From assembly GCA_944548615.1 (NCBI GenBank), contig OX155960.1, positions 28,397,798-28,461,797 of the forward strand: a stretch of DNA of 64,000 nt, in the 5' to 3' direction. This document shows, one piece after another, positions 34,291 to 44,975 of this stretch. Source of the DNA: Micropterix aruncella (lineage: Eukaryota; Arthropoda; Insecta; Lepidoptera; Micropterigidae). The notes under the pieces are model-generated. The model saw only the letters and a list, made by a program, of their open reading frames with translations. It was not told the DNA's origin and searched no databases. The translations under genes were made by a program, and so were the position numbers. Position 1 is the stretch's first letter; every line of letters starts with the position of its first letter.

Positions 34291-34895
34291 TATATTCAGG
34301 CTTAATTTAATATTTTACGCAGGGGCATTTTTAATAACGCCCATTACAATAGCAAGACTGCAAAGATTTTGAGGTCAAAAATTCAAGTGATTAAATACAT
34401 ATTTTGATACAAATTGTCATTTTAGTTTAATTTAAATAAAGGCAACTTTATATTTATGAACCTAATATATACATACACACCCTATAGTTACAATGGTCAC
34501 AATGTTGAGAGGCAACGCCACCTGTACGTTAACCTCCTTATAATAATAATAAATGAATAAATATATAAAATAAATAAATTACCATATCAGCCATGATTCG
34601 AAAATCGCTTATACTGAAATGTCAATGATAATGACTGTGAAATTTCAGCGAACTGTAATCTCCTTAAGGCCGCGTATTGAGTGGCAAGTCGCAACGTGGC
34701 ACGTCATATTGCACGTGGCGCGTCATATGCGTCGGTCGTAAACGCCAGTCAAAGGCGCCTTGATGACCGGATAAGAGACGAATTAACGCGTCTCTCAACT
34801 CGACCACCGGACGGGATGCGCTCCAGCCGACATCCTCAATGGATGCACTATATGTAGTATATATAGACACACACATGTCTCATAAGATTTCAAGC
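34291..34895. other. No gene recognised
   Basis: AT-rich to 34660, then a GC-richer stretch beginning GGCCGCGTATTGAGTGGCAAG, which could be one end of a DNA transposon. The matching opposite end was not found. Confidence 0.3.
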
Positions 34896-34908
34896 TTGTT
34901 GAAAGCGG
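34896..34908. repeat. 13-bp target-site duplication around LR copy D, left
   Basis: TTGTTGAAAGCGG, identical to 35580-35592. Together they bracket the complete LR unit. Confidence 0.8.
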
Positions 34909-34910
34909 TA

Positions 34911-35574
34911 GGGAACTAATGGGCCCATGCTGAGTTGGCCACGAAGACCCATTCTGTTCAGGGTTGGTCACACTCACGGGTCAACAACCATCCGGCGGCC
35001 TCCACGCATGAAGTGCGAGCACGGGCAGGACTCTGACCTTAGGGCTAGTTTCCCTTTTGAGTTAACCTTCTGGCTCTCCTGGACCGTCTGCGCACCGTGC
35101 GGCGTAAGCCAAACGATTGTGCACTCTGTCTAACAGTCGCGGGAGTCTGGAAGCAGTACTGTTTCCTATAGAGCGGGGGTGGTTGCGGACCTTACGGCGA
35201 CTGTTCTTGAAACGACCATCGGCTACCCGATCCTGGGTGAACAGCCGGGCAAAAGATGCTATGGTCCGCGATAGATTCGGTTTACATCGTTTCACCGCTT
35301 CGTAAGGGAGAGGACCGCGCAAGCGGCCTCGAACTCGTAACCAATCGAGAGACCGGAGTAATCTGGTCGCAATTGGAAGTAAGGGCGTGAGTGTAAGCCC
35401 GCTGGGTAACATAACTGGTTACCTCGCGGAAAAGGCGTGGCCCTCTTACGGGCATGTGGAGGAGCTTGACGGTGGACTATTTTGTCCAAGTCTTCTGCGC
35501 TCACTTCACGGGAGATAGAACGACCAATCGTTAAAACTTCCTGAGGTGACGGGTTCGCCCGTTGTAGTGACAAC
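34911..35574 (-). mobile_element. LR repeat, copy D: complete unit with its own target duplication
   Basis: On the minus strand the unit begins ATAGAGTTGTCACTACAACGGGCG, passes the boundary GACTGTTAGACAGAG at about 35130-35145, and ends CCCATTAGTTCCCTA. It is flanked by the 13-bp repeat TTGTTGAAAGCGG. This shows that the L-R unit of about 670 bp moves as one element. A duplication of 13 bp and lack of terminal inverted repeats point to retroposition, although no poly(A) tail is seen. Which enzyme moves it is unknown. A frame at 35062-35412 is open across the boundary. Confidence 0.8.
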
Positions 35575-35579
35575 TCTAT

Positions 35580-35592
35580 TTGTTGAAAGCGG
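35580..35592. repeat. 13-bp target-site duplication around LR copy D, right
   Basis: TTGTTGAAAGCGG, matching 34896-34908. Confidence 0.8.
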
Positions 35593-36855
35593 GACCCAAA
35601 GTCAATAAAATACTTTAGCATATTATTACAAGAACAAATCTTTTCTGCGATCCACTGAAAGACAGCCGATTTGATCATTTCTCTGGCTCCTGGAGAATAT
35701 TCTCGCGAATATAATAAGTCTCTTTATGCCATCGTTATAATTGCATAATTAAAATATAACTCCACTCACGGCGAATATATATCGAATGTCCTATCTCCTT
35801 TTCCTGCTTCTTTGTTGAGGCCGATGTTTACTGAAGCTAAAAGGTGAAAATGTACCCCAGGGTTTCCGATTCGTAAAAAAACGAATAAGTTTCAAAATAT
35901 ACAAAAACGATGTATTTTTATGAAAATTTGCAAAAATGTCAAGCCCTAGTTTTGCACAAAGTCACATATAAGAATTATAATAAAACTTATCCTACATCTA
36001 AACAAATGCGAATATCTCCTATTTTCTTAGGAAAAGACTCTCCTCTTGTTTTTGTCGACATCAGGTCAAAAAATATCACTCTCTTTGAAATGTTACTGTG
36101 GGTCATTACATAGATTTTGGCAAGCAACGAAAGCTTTGTCGCGGTGTTATTGAAAACAATATTTCAGGAAATGCGACTTGGATTCTCGCCAAACGATCTT
36201 CAAAGATGCTTCATCATCTCAAAAATCTGCGTTGAAATTTTTAAAAAAAAGTTGTCAGTTTGTCAATGCCTCCCCAAACTTTATACTTTTTTGATATGAT
36301 TCACTTGTGCATAGCTCTGGTAAATATTTCTGTAAAATTCTAGATGATAAAAAAGTGTAGATGCCTATGTTCACTGACGATCGATTTCAAATTCATTAAA
36401 TTAGAATTATTTTAGAATTTCGAAAGAAAAATTAAAAAAGGCGCCGGGTCAGGATCTACAGCATATTCATTTTCTTCTTTTCCGCCTCAATAACAAATGT
36501 ATGAACCACCAAAAAACTACGATACAAGAATGCAGAACAGTTTTTTCCTCGATTTTCCGAAAAAAAAATTATTAAGTAGCCAGGAAAGGAAGGCGAAGGT
36601 CTTTGCCAAGGTTTCGACTTATTTTTGTTTTAATTAAATTATTACTGGTTCAGAGAAAATTATCAACAAAAATGCCTCGAAATCGTCATCTAGTGAGGTG
36701 CCCTCAATAGTTCACTTCTTATACAATACAATTAATTAAAATATCTCCCGAATAAATACATAAAATAGAACTAAAATTTGAATGACGATATATAAAATGG
36801 CAATCTACTACAGAGACGCCCTATATAGACTCCCGATTTTGTAAAAAACTTTGTT
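35593..36855. other. AT-rich stretch, nothing recognised
   Basis: Small frames only (about 60-67 codons), no motif. Confidence 0.35.
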
Positions 36856-37247
36856 AAAATTTTGTTTTATACAGAATAATGATGTCCCAATCGTGATTTT
36901 GTTGAATTACGAGGAATTTTGTCGAAAATCCATTACTCGATTATATGTTTCCTCATTCGGGTATTACGAAAATAACAGTATAATGTAGCTTCAACATGAT
37001 TCTTTTTTGTTACTAACTGTAACGTAACGTATGTAAAAAAATGCTGTCATGCTAAAAGCAAGATCTCGTTGTTCGCTGTAATGAATGTGCGGGGTGTAGT
37101 TACCATGCCCGTGACATGGTAACTACACCGTTACGCGTCATGTATATACATACGGACCACAGTACATGTTATATACGTAATCCCTTTTGAAACATGCGTA
37201 TTTCCTTTTGAAACATGCGTATTACAGCGTTATATTTTTCTTAGTGG
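36856..37247 (+). mobile_element. MITE of the CACTG-GAAAAATAT family, copy 1 (left end lost)
   Basis: Aligns with 47196-47638 and 56231-56658 from TTTTATACAGAATAATGATG to CAGCGTTATATTTTTC-TAGTG. It contains the internal 15-bp palindrome GGTGTAGTTACCATG/CATGGTAACTACACC at about 37093-37129 and a small duplication of TTTCCTTTTGAAACATGCGTA near 37199-37220. Confidence 0.75.
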
Positions 37248-37259
37248 ATTTTGCGTCAG

Positions 37260-38060
37260 ATTTGTCGGGCCATAACCCACGATCACTGTCATTACCGTGA
37301 GCTAGTCAGCCAGGTATGCAGATTGGTTATGCGCATACCTTGCCAGTGTAGCCAGGCTAGACATGTTACTGGTGAAAATAACCGCGAGTCCTGGTGGAAG
37401 CGCGGCACGCCACGGAGAGGCCGGTGATTAATCGCACGCGCGGAGACATCTTCGCGGAGACGGCAGCAGCCGGCGCAGCACACGTGAGACGTGTCAAAGG
37501 ACGCGGTCCTCAAACGCGTCGCTCAGTCTAAATCGGTAGGCCGACAGCTGCTCCAACATTTGGCAGTCAGCTGGCGTCGTCGAGCGCCGCGACGCCCCTA
37601 AACCCAACTACAATTTCCCTAAAAATACGCCGTGGAATTTTCGCCTTTGCAGGGGCACGCCACGTCTACGGGAGATTGGACGCGGAACCTCCGATACTAG
37701 ATGCGCTGAGAAAACTATAACGATGTAATACACGGACATACTCATGTTTCAACAAGGATTACGTATACAACGCGGAATGTGGTCCATACTTATGAAATAT
37801 GACGCGTAATAATGTGGGCGTGACGGTAGTTACGATGTCCTATTGTTAAAACATAATGTTATTCTATTACGTCACGGCCTTGGGATCTCGCTTCCTAACA
37901 TGACAGCATGTAGTAGTATATGTACGATTATAGTCGGACACATGAATCATATTGAAACTACAGTATACTGATATTTCCGTATCAACCGTACGAAAAATGT
38001 TGATACCTATAATCGAGTAGTGAAATTTCAACAAAATTCCTTGTACTTAAATCGAAATAG
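37260..38060. other. No gene recognised; GC-rich block at 37280-37700
   Basis: GC-rich, CpG-containing DNA at 37280-37700 with no similarity elsewhere in the window, then AT-rich DNA. The 73-codon frame at 37292-37513 has no recognisable motif. Confidence 0.3.
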
Positions 38061-38069
38061 CCTTTTAAA

Positions 38070-38720
38070 TCTGTTAATCAATTTACGTACATACCTCGGC
38101 TCGTTAACTTCTAGCGACAGCCGCACCAGAGAAGAGATGGATAAGCGTTTAGTGGTTTCAAATAGGTGGAACTTCATGGTTCAGTCTTACAGGATATTTC
38201 TTCTGCTATCCCGGAGGATGAAGGCAATACTCGACAAGACACTCATCAGACCAGTATGCTACAGGAACATGGACTATCACCAGAGCGAATGATGTATGGA
38301 AACCTTTCTTTCACAAAAGCACTGGATATCTTCGAATGCGAAATAGGATTACATCGTAAGATCTTCGGTGTCATGTAGAAGGATGACGTGTGGAGTACAT
38401 GAATAAACAAAGAACTGTATAATATGTAGGTATATTGATTTGCATGTTGTGAGATTCCTGAAAATCGGAAGGAACAGGGGGTTAGGGCACGAGGAAAGGA
38501 TGACAAATGGACAGCCGTTGAAATGCATTATTTCAGTAAAACTTAAAGGGCTTCGTAAAGTAGGATGATCAAAACCGCGATGGTTTGATTCTGTGGTTAA
38601 AAACCTAAATCCATTTGAAGTGAATAACTTGAAAACCAAAGCTCAGGATAGAGTGGAATGGAAGAAGATCCCTAACTAAACCAAGACACAATGAGTTGTA
38701 GCGCTAATGACGTTGATGAT
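38070..38720 (+). pseudogene. Decayed LINE, C-terminal part downstream of RT
   Basis: Readable pieces in shifting frames: TYLGSLTSSDSRTREEMDKRL, NRWNF, LLSRRMKAILDKTLIRPV, ALDIFECEIGLHRKIFGVM, and then (38568-38680) PRWFDSVVKNLN..KTKAQDRVEWKKI. This is the order of RTE-like insect LINE C-termini (YLGS, LIRPV, FERKILRKIFG, QDR..W). Several stops and frameshifts, so long dead. The catalytic core lies upstream and is missing. Confidence 0.7.
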
Positions 38721-39399
38721 GTATTCATTATCGTCTACGCGGAATAAATGTTATGATAAAGAAGTGGAATAAATACCAGAATAAGACATGCAAGAAAGAG
38801 CAGAAGACGATGACTAAGAAAGAGCGGAAAAGATAAGGAATAAATACATTTGAGATCTCAAGTGTTGCACTCAGGTCGTAATAGCAACAACTGGCTCATT
38901 TCCATTTGCAGCCGTGTTGAATGATTTCGCAGTTAGCACAAGCGGTGAAATTCAGAGTACCAATTTCAGCAGATATTAAATCGTCAGCAGCGCTGGCGAA
39001 CCGCTGCACAACAATGCATGGACTGTGTGGGAGGGAACAGAAATAACTGCGCACAAGAGACTTAATAACTCCGTAAAACCGCTTTGGACGTCGAAAACGA
39101 GCGTGGAAACTAGGAGCATTATTCTTGGTGGTAAATGGTTTTGTTAAATCGAGATGACTGAGATCAGGACTGAATCTGGTGGCAGTTTGAAATTTATTTT
39201 AATGTCTGATGTTGCGCCATACGATCTGCTCCTCGCTGGCTAGACAAGCTGGTGAACAGAAATTATGATTATTATAAATTCAGTTAAACAAAATGTAATG
39301 TTACATTAGATTAGAAGGCGTTGGGGTCTCGGCTTCTGAGCCTAGTGTGCTGTGCAATGTACCATTTTGTTTGAGCCTTTCATACCACGTTTCATTCTA
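38721..39399. other. No feature recognised
   Basis: AT-rich with moderately GC-rich parts, no motif. Confidence 0.3.
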
Positions 39400-39736
39400 T
39401 ACAGGGTGAGATTTTAGTTACCAGCATCCTTTATAGGGGTCAATCAGTACGAGCAAAAAAGGGTAATGATTGAAAAATTTTGAGAAGCTTTGAAAGCACT
39501 GAGCCATCTAGCGGTCAATAAAATATCGCATATAAACAATATTAGTGATATTTTACCTTCCTACCCCTATATAGCGCATCGTGCTAAACGCTTTTTATAC
39601 CATTAAAAAAATATATACCTATATATCTGATATAAAAAAAAAATCCTTTATTCACAAGTTTATATCAAACGTTGCTTATTTGCTCGTACTGATTCAACCC
39701 CGTCAAGGATGCCGGTAACTAAAAACTCACGGTGTA
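39400..39736. mobile_element. MITE with about 60-bp terminal inverted repeats
   Basis: Left end TACAGGGTGAGATTTTAGTTACCAGCATCC, right end its inverse with few changes. Pairing continues through GGGGT-AATCAGTACGAGCAAA. The TA edges and CAGGGTG start are like many Tc1/mariner-type MITEs in insects. It contains no transposase. An A-run and AT-rich spacer lie inside. Confidence 0.8.
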
Positions 39737-40517
39737 CATATATACTGTTTGATATTCATATCTCTGCTTGTTCGAAAACCCGTGATAATTTAGATCACCA
39801 TATCCACGCGCTGCCCCTGTCGTCAGCTCTTGGAAATCACGAACCGACTTCTCCGTTGCAGATCGACAAATTAGAACTGTTAAAAGATTTCGACCATATG
39901 GAGACTAGACTAACGACAGACGTACTGTACAGTGTCAGAACAGCGCGGGAGAATATTCAGCCCTGCCAGCAGAGTGTGTGAGTAGATAGTGTGAGTAGAG
40001 TGTGTGAGTAGACCTGTGTGTGAGTAGATAGAATAGAATATAGTATAGTTTTACTCCAACAGTTTACTGCAAAGGAAGAGAAATTATGTGGTAATTTTCA
40101 AATGTACTCTGAGTATTGTTTTTCAAGAATCCTATTTTAGCTATGGCATACTGATGTGGGGTAGGGCGCGATGTATTAAGAGCCATACTTAACATCCGCC
40201 AACAAGAAGCTGCAGGTCACATTTGGCAGAATTGGGAATATTAACGGTATGGCATATTTTTGGTAGACTACATAATGTTAAGTAATACCGTTTCAATTCG
40301 ATTCGTCCTACTTGTTTATATTTATGTTTGTTTACATTCCTGCTGAGACTAGCTCCATGCGTGGTGAAGGTAATGAGAAGAAGTCACTTCTGTGATCAAG
40401 GATAGAGAGCAGTAAGTTAATTTCGGATCTCAGAGAGCGTCTATGAGCCGATACTGGAGTAAATCAGGTGGCGGGATAATGTGTTGTGACGCCCTCTAAG
40501 ATCCTGAAGAGCGCGTA
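39737..40517. other. No feature recognised
   Basis: Includes a short local repeat GTGTGAGTAGA at about 39975-40027. No recognised gene. Confidence 0.3.
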
Positions 40518-42236
40518 TAGAAAATTGTGGAAACGGTAGTAAAGAAACGCATCGTTGCGTTTATCGACGAAAACAATATTTTTTCACCAGCGCAATACGG
40601 CTTCAGATCAGGTATGGGTACTCAGGACGCAATTGCATTTCTCACGGAAAAAGTAGTGAAAGCGCTTGACGAGGGAGAAAAATGCTTAGCTGTGTTTCTA
40701 GATCTTGCGAAAGCATTTGATACCGTCTCCCATCGTATTTTATTTGCTAAACTCGAAAACGCTGGAATTCGCAATTTGTCCAAAAAATGGTTGATTAGTT
40801 ACCTTACTGGCAGGACTCAGAAGACTAGACTAGGAGAGACGTTAAGTTCTCAAGCCACAATTAAATTTGGCGTTCCACAAGGAAGCGTACTCGGTCCGTT
40901 GCTGTTTCTGCTATATATCAATGACTTACCTAACGTCGACTTAGAAGGGGGCGAAGCTTTGATGTTTGCAGATGATACTGTGATTATCTTTAAAGGCAAA
41001 TCATGGCAAGAGGCATATATTAAGGCTGAACGCGGTCTTTGCCGAGTAAAGCACTGGCTCGATCACAACCTACTTACTTTGAATATAGCTAAAACTAAAC
41101 ATATGACATTCGCCATCAGTAACATCAATCGCCTCCAAGGTAGTATGCCAAACCTTCACTTACGCGACTGTGTACATGCTGACTACAATTGCCCATATTG
41201 TCCATATACGACTATTGAGAAAGTGAGTAAAATAAAGTACCTTGGAGTTATTGTAGATGATAAGGTCAACTGGAAGGACCACATACAGGGTACTGCATCA
41301 AAAGTCCGCCAACTTATTCACATATTTAAGGTACTAAGGAGTGTAATCTCAAAACCCTTAATCAAAACCATCTATTACGCTTTAGTCAATAGTATACTAT
41401 CATATGGGATCCTTGGATGGGGTGGCGCGTCACTTTCAGCTCTAGATCCCTTAATTAAGGCTCAAAAGTCAATAATAAGGGTAATAAATAAAAAGCCTTT
41501 TAGGTTCTCCAGCGACCACTTATTTAAAGAGTTCCAAATCCTAGACATACGCCAATTATATGTGAAAGTATCGACAATATTTTATTACACCCACAAAGAG
41601 CGGCATATGATTAAATCTCATACTATCAGAACACGCGCAGTTACAGCCATGCAACATGATGTTCCCCTGATGAAAACTAAATTCGCCCAACGACATTTTT
41701 CTTTTCTAGCTGTCCGACTACACAATAGAATACATTCGGAATTAAAAGTGAAGTTAGATACCATACGAGGAAGAAAAATTATGACGGAATGGTTGATTGA
41801 GCTAGGAAGAAACGAAACGGAGAAATTAGTTAATTATAGTGCTGTATAAGAATACCAAACTACATAAAATTACTGCTTTATGTATATGTATAGATTATAT
41901 GTATAAATGTATATATGTATATATGTGTATGTATATGTGTAGATGTATATGTTTATATGTGTATGTGTATATATGATTATTTAATATTATTATGTATATT
42001 ATGTTACTAAATTATAAGTAGGTATATGTAAAATTTGTGTAAATATAGAGCTACCACGTAAAACAATGCTACATTATGTCACACTTACCAACTAAAAAAA
42101 AAAAAAGGAAAAAAAGAATACATAAAAGTCTACCTTAGTACGGGCATTACTCCAGCAAGGTAGATTTTAATCTTATTAATCTAGTATTATAAATGTGTGT
42201 GAAATATAAATAAATAAATAAATAAATAAATAAATA
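40518..42236 (+). mobile_element. CR1/L2-like LINE, 5'-truncated, with (AAAT)n tail
   Basis: The alignable LINE sequence starts about 40518 in the RT fingers and runs through the stop at 41849 and a 3' UTR with a (TATATGTA)-rich microsatellite (41880-41985). It ends in ATAAATAAATAAATAAATAAATAAATA at 42208-42236, the tandem tail usual for CR1/L2-type elements. The RT frame is intact, so the insertion is relatively young. The relic at 25105-26130 is an older relative. Confidence 0.8.
40527..41849 (+). CDS. LINE reverse transcriptase, N-terminally truncated
   Basis: 440 codons without a stop. Motifs: QYGFRSGMGTQDA (23-35), FLDLAKAFDTVSH (57-69), FGVPQGSVLGPLLF (114-127) and catalytic FADD (147-150, F in place of the commoner Y). 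Then NLLTLNIAKTKHM, a small Cys/His cluster (HADYNCPYCPYTT), KIKYLGVIVDD and a C-terminal LHNRIH region. Family RTs copy the element RNA at a nicked target. The upstream endonuclease and first RT motifs are missing, and the chosen ATG is just the first in the frame. The true reading frame continues upstream to about 40518. Confidence 0.85.
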   Translation: METVVKKRIVAFIDENNIFSPAQYGFRSGMGTQDAIAFLTEKVVKALDEGEKCLAVFLDLAKAFDTVSHRILFAKLENAGIRNLSKKWLISYLTGRTQKTRLGETLSSQATIKFGVPQGSVLGPLLFLLYINDLPNVDLEGGEALMFADDTVIIFKGKSWQEAYIKAERGLCRVKHWLDHNLLTLNIAKTKHMTFAISNINRLQGSMPNLHLRDCVHADYNCPYCPYTTIEKVSKIKYLGVIVDDKVNWKDHIQGTASKVRQLIHIFKVLRSVISKPLIKTIYYALVNSILSYGILGWGGASLSALDPLIKAQKSIIRVINKKPFRFSSDHLFKEFQILDIRQLYVKVSTIFYYTHKERHMIKSHTIRTRAVTAMQHDVPLMKTKFAQRHFSFLAVRLHNRIHSELKVKLDTIRGRKIMTEWLIELGRNETEKLVNYSAV

Positions 42237-43970
42237 GAACTATCAAGTGTCTTTTCTCCCGGATCGTCAGCCAATGAAGCTTTTCTTTGAACTCTGTGAT
42301 GCGGTCAAATTTTCTGAGGCCGTAAGTATATTCACGTATGCAGCCTTGGAAGCTAACATAGATAAGCTAAGTAGTAGATTCCCAGTAAGTAGATTTTTAG
42401 TAATATTAATAATAAACGAATAAAACTTTATTCATACGAAAAAGCGATTTGCGAACATTGTTTGCGGATAGTTACTAATTTAATATATATAATGAGTTTG
42501 GCATTTGGAAAGATAATACGCAAAATACAAAATAAATTGAGGGCGCCGAACATGCCACACCAAAATAAACTAAAGCCTATAATGAAGCAAAGGTTTAAAA
42601 AGAAGGAGAATGGAAAAGGTTGTCGAATATTTGTGAAAGATTTCAAATGTTCCCTGGGTCTGTTTTTAAAAACATGTTATGTTCGGCGCAGTTCTCACAT
42701 TTTTCGGCAAAGCGTAGAATCGTGCAACGGTATCTACGCCCTAGTGGTGAATCACGCAGCGGTATCTTTTACTATTCACTTTACTTGTTCCTTGTCTTGT
42801 TAATTTTCAACTTGTTTGTTCTGTTAGGCTGTTTTACGAATGTATCAATCGAATTTGTCCGTGTTTAGTGAGTGAAATGGATGGCGGGCGCTCTGCTGGT
42901 AAGTGGATTGTGACAAATTTAATTAGAGCTAATAGCGCGTCAGGCAGCCGTGGTAGTTTGCGGCGCGCTTGCTGGGGGCGCAATGTAAACGACATGTGCA
43001 CGATTTCGTTACGTAAGTGCCGTCCGACAAATTAGATTTCGTGTACTCTTAACGAGGGTACTCACTTACTTACGTTGCATTATGTACCTATGTATATCAC
43101 ACGCATGCATCTGGCCAGGTCATTCTGTAATGTTAATCGTATCTACCTCAGTACGAGTAGCATAGAAGAGGTAGAGAAAAAAACTTTAAAGTACCGAAAC
43201 GTCTAACGGCTTTTAGACACCGTCACTACTACTTTCTTGCTCCAAGAATAGCTAATATTACGAGTAAAAGCATATTAGGAATGAGCATTACAAAAAAATA
43301 TATAATACCTATATCAATGGCTACCTAGCAACAAATAATTTAATTAATTAACTTATTAACCTTAGTAAACGACAGAAGGAAAAACCATGTAGAAACACAA
43401 AAACGTATAACGATTTTAAAATAAATAAATATATTTTATATATCTTTCTCTAAAGCCATATTTTTATTTATTCTATTTAATTACTTATTATAAATCTATT
43501 TGTACTAATAATTAATAATTATGAAAAATTACTCTTTATTTTTACTCATTTATAGATGTGAAATTGTTATTTCAATGTAATTTAATTCCAAATTTTATTT
43601 GGGTTATTTATTTTTATAATCATTTTTATCGGTGTCCTCCTCAGAACAGGCTCTGCCTAGTTCGGAGCGACACAAACTATATTGCCGATGTAATTTTTGT
43701 GATATTGTAATTGATGTAATTTTTGTGATAAAAATAAATAAAAAAAAAATACGTGCCTAGATGAGCGTAGTGGTTTTACATGTATCATAATTATTTAAAA
43801 ATATATGCTTAAAAGTATCGTCCATATTTCCATTAGCTCTCTGCAACATTTAGATGCATGTGGAAACATAATTTCACTCGTAAACCTTAATATTACGTTA
43901 GAAAGCGGTTTCCATTTATCATGTTTACGTAAGAAAGCCTCGTATAGTATTTTCAATTAGACTTAACGTA
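42237..43970. other. No gene recognised
   Basis: Small frames at 42428-42868 match nothing I know. A phrase at 43636-43672 (TCCTCAGAACAGGCTCTGCCTAGTTCGGAG) resembles the reverse of a repeat end near 29980-30005. The rest is AT-rich. Confidence 0.3.
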
Positions 43971-44031
43971 AAAGACATTTTTCAAAAGACATCTTTCAAA
44001 AGACATTTTTCAAAGACATCTTTCAAAAGAC
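43971..44031 (+). repeat. Short tandem repeat, AAAAGACAT(C/T)TTTC
   Basis: About four units of 14-18 bp with small length changes. A minor minisatellite. Confidence 0.75.
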
Positions 44032-44170
44032 ACGCAATATTATAGGTACCAGTAGGTAAACCATTGCACTAGATGCAAGCGCATCGCAATGTGGAAGATG
44101 TCACTGCAGGGCGAAATGACTCAGTCAGCATCAGTAGTCCAGAAAGACTGTCGTATCGTACGTGCTTCTT

Positions 44171-44975
44171 ATGCCTCCTCTACACATCGACAGATTCATC
44201 CGCAGATGGATCAGCAGACGTATCCGCGGATACATTCGCGACCCGTCCACATGTCCGTGAGTCATACAGTCTGTGTTCAACCTCGAAAGACACAGCTCGT
44301 GCCGCAAGAAATGGATATGGAGACAGTAGCGGCCGCTGTTATTTATTTATTTAGCACTTATAACTAACTTACCACTTGAGTGTGAGCCGCAGCCGAGTTA
44401 CTGAGAAAAAAGTGGAGAAAAAGAAGGTGGTGGATGCTGGCTATACATGAAATAGAACAAAGATTACTGAAAATGTATTCGGACTAGTTAAGTATGATAA
44501 TGTTAGTAGTTGGATAGTTAGTATGTAGGTAGGGAATACATATTTTGACGTTATTAACTTATGACATTTTAACTTATTAATTTATGACATTTATTTATTT
44601 TTGTTTAAGAAGAGCATCAAAAATTAGCTTGCAGTACTTTACGCTGAGCCATCTGGAGACTTTAAATTTTGTTCAGAGGTCCTGCAGCGATTTTGAATAC
44701 CTTCTACAAAAAAAATCGTCTATGGTTTACTTTTACTTTCTTTTTACATTTACTTTCCGCGCAATACTGATGCATCGGCAGACGTGTGGACAGACGTCTT
44801 GCGTTCGCTCTGTCATCCTTTGATCCGTGTCGCAAAAACCGACACTAAACGGATAAGGGGCAGACGCATCGGCGGACGATACATATCTACGACAGACGAG
44901 CAAATATCTACACATCGGCGGACGCATCCGCAGATCGCATCTGCGGATGTATCTGTCGATGTGTAGAGGAGGCAT
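44171..44975. mobile_element. Unclassified element with 38-bp inverted ends and CATCCGCAGATG motifs
   Basis: 44171-44208 and 44938-44975 are inverted repeats with one mismatch (ATGCCTCCTCTACACATCGAC plus CATCCGCAGATG). Inside the right end a second perfect palindrome lies at 44924-44948 (CATCCGCAGAT/ATCTGCGGATG), and variants of (G/C)CAGACG and GCATC(G/C)GC recur at 44764-44930. Clustered subterminal motifs are typical of hAT-like and some other DNA transposons, but neither the outermost ends nor a target duplication could be fixed. The middle (44220-44750) has no recognisable transposase. Confidence 0.55.

Noticed and set aside
42428..42868. Small secreted or membrane protein genes (72-113 codons)
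   Set aside because: Overlapping frames on both strands, hydrophobic only because of T-rich DNA, and no start context or homologue recognised.
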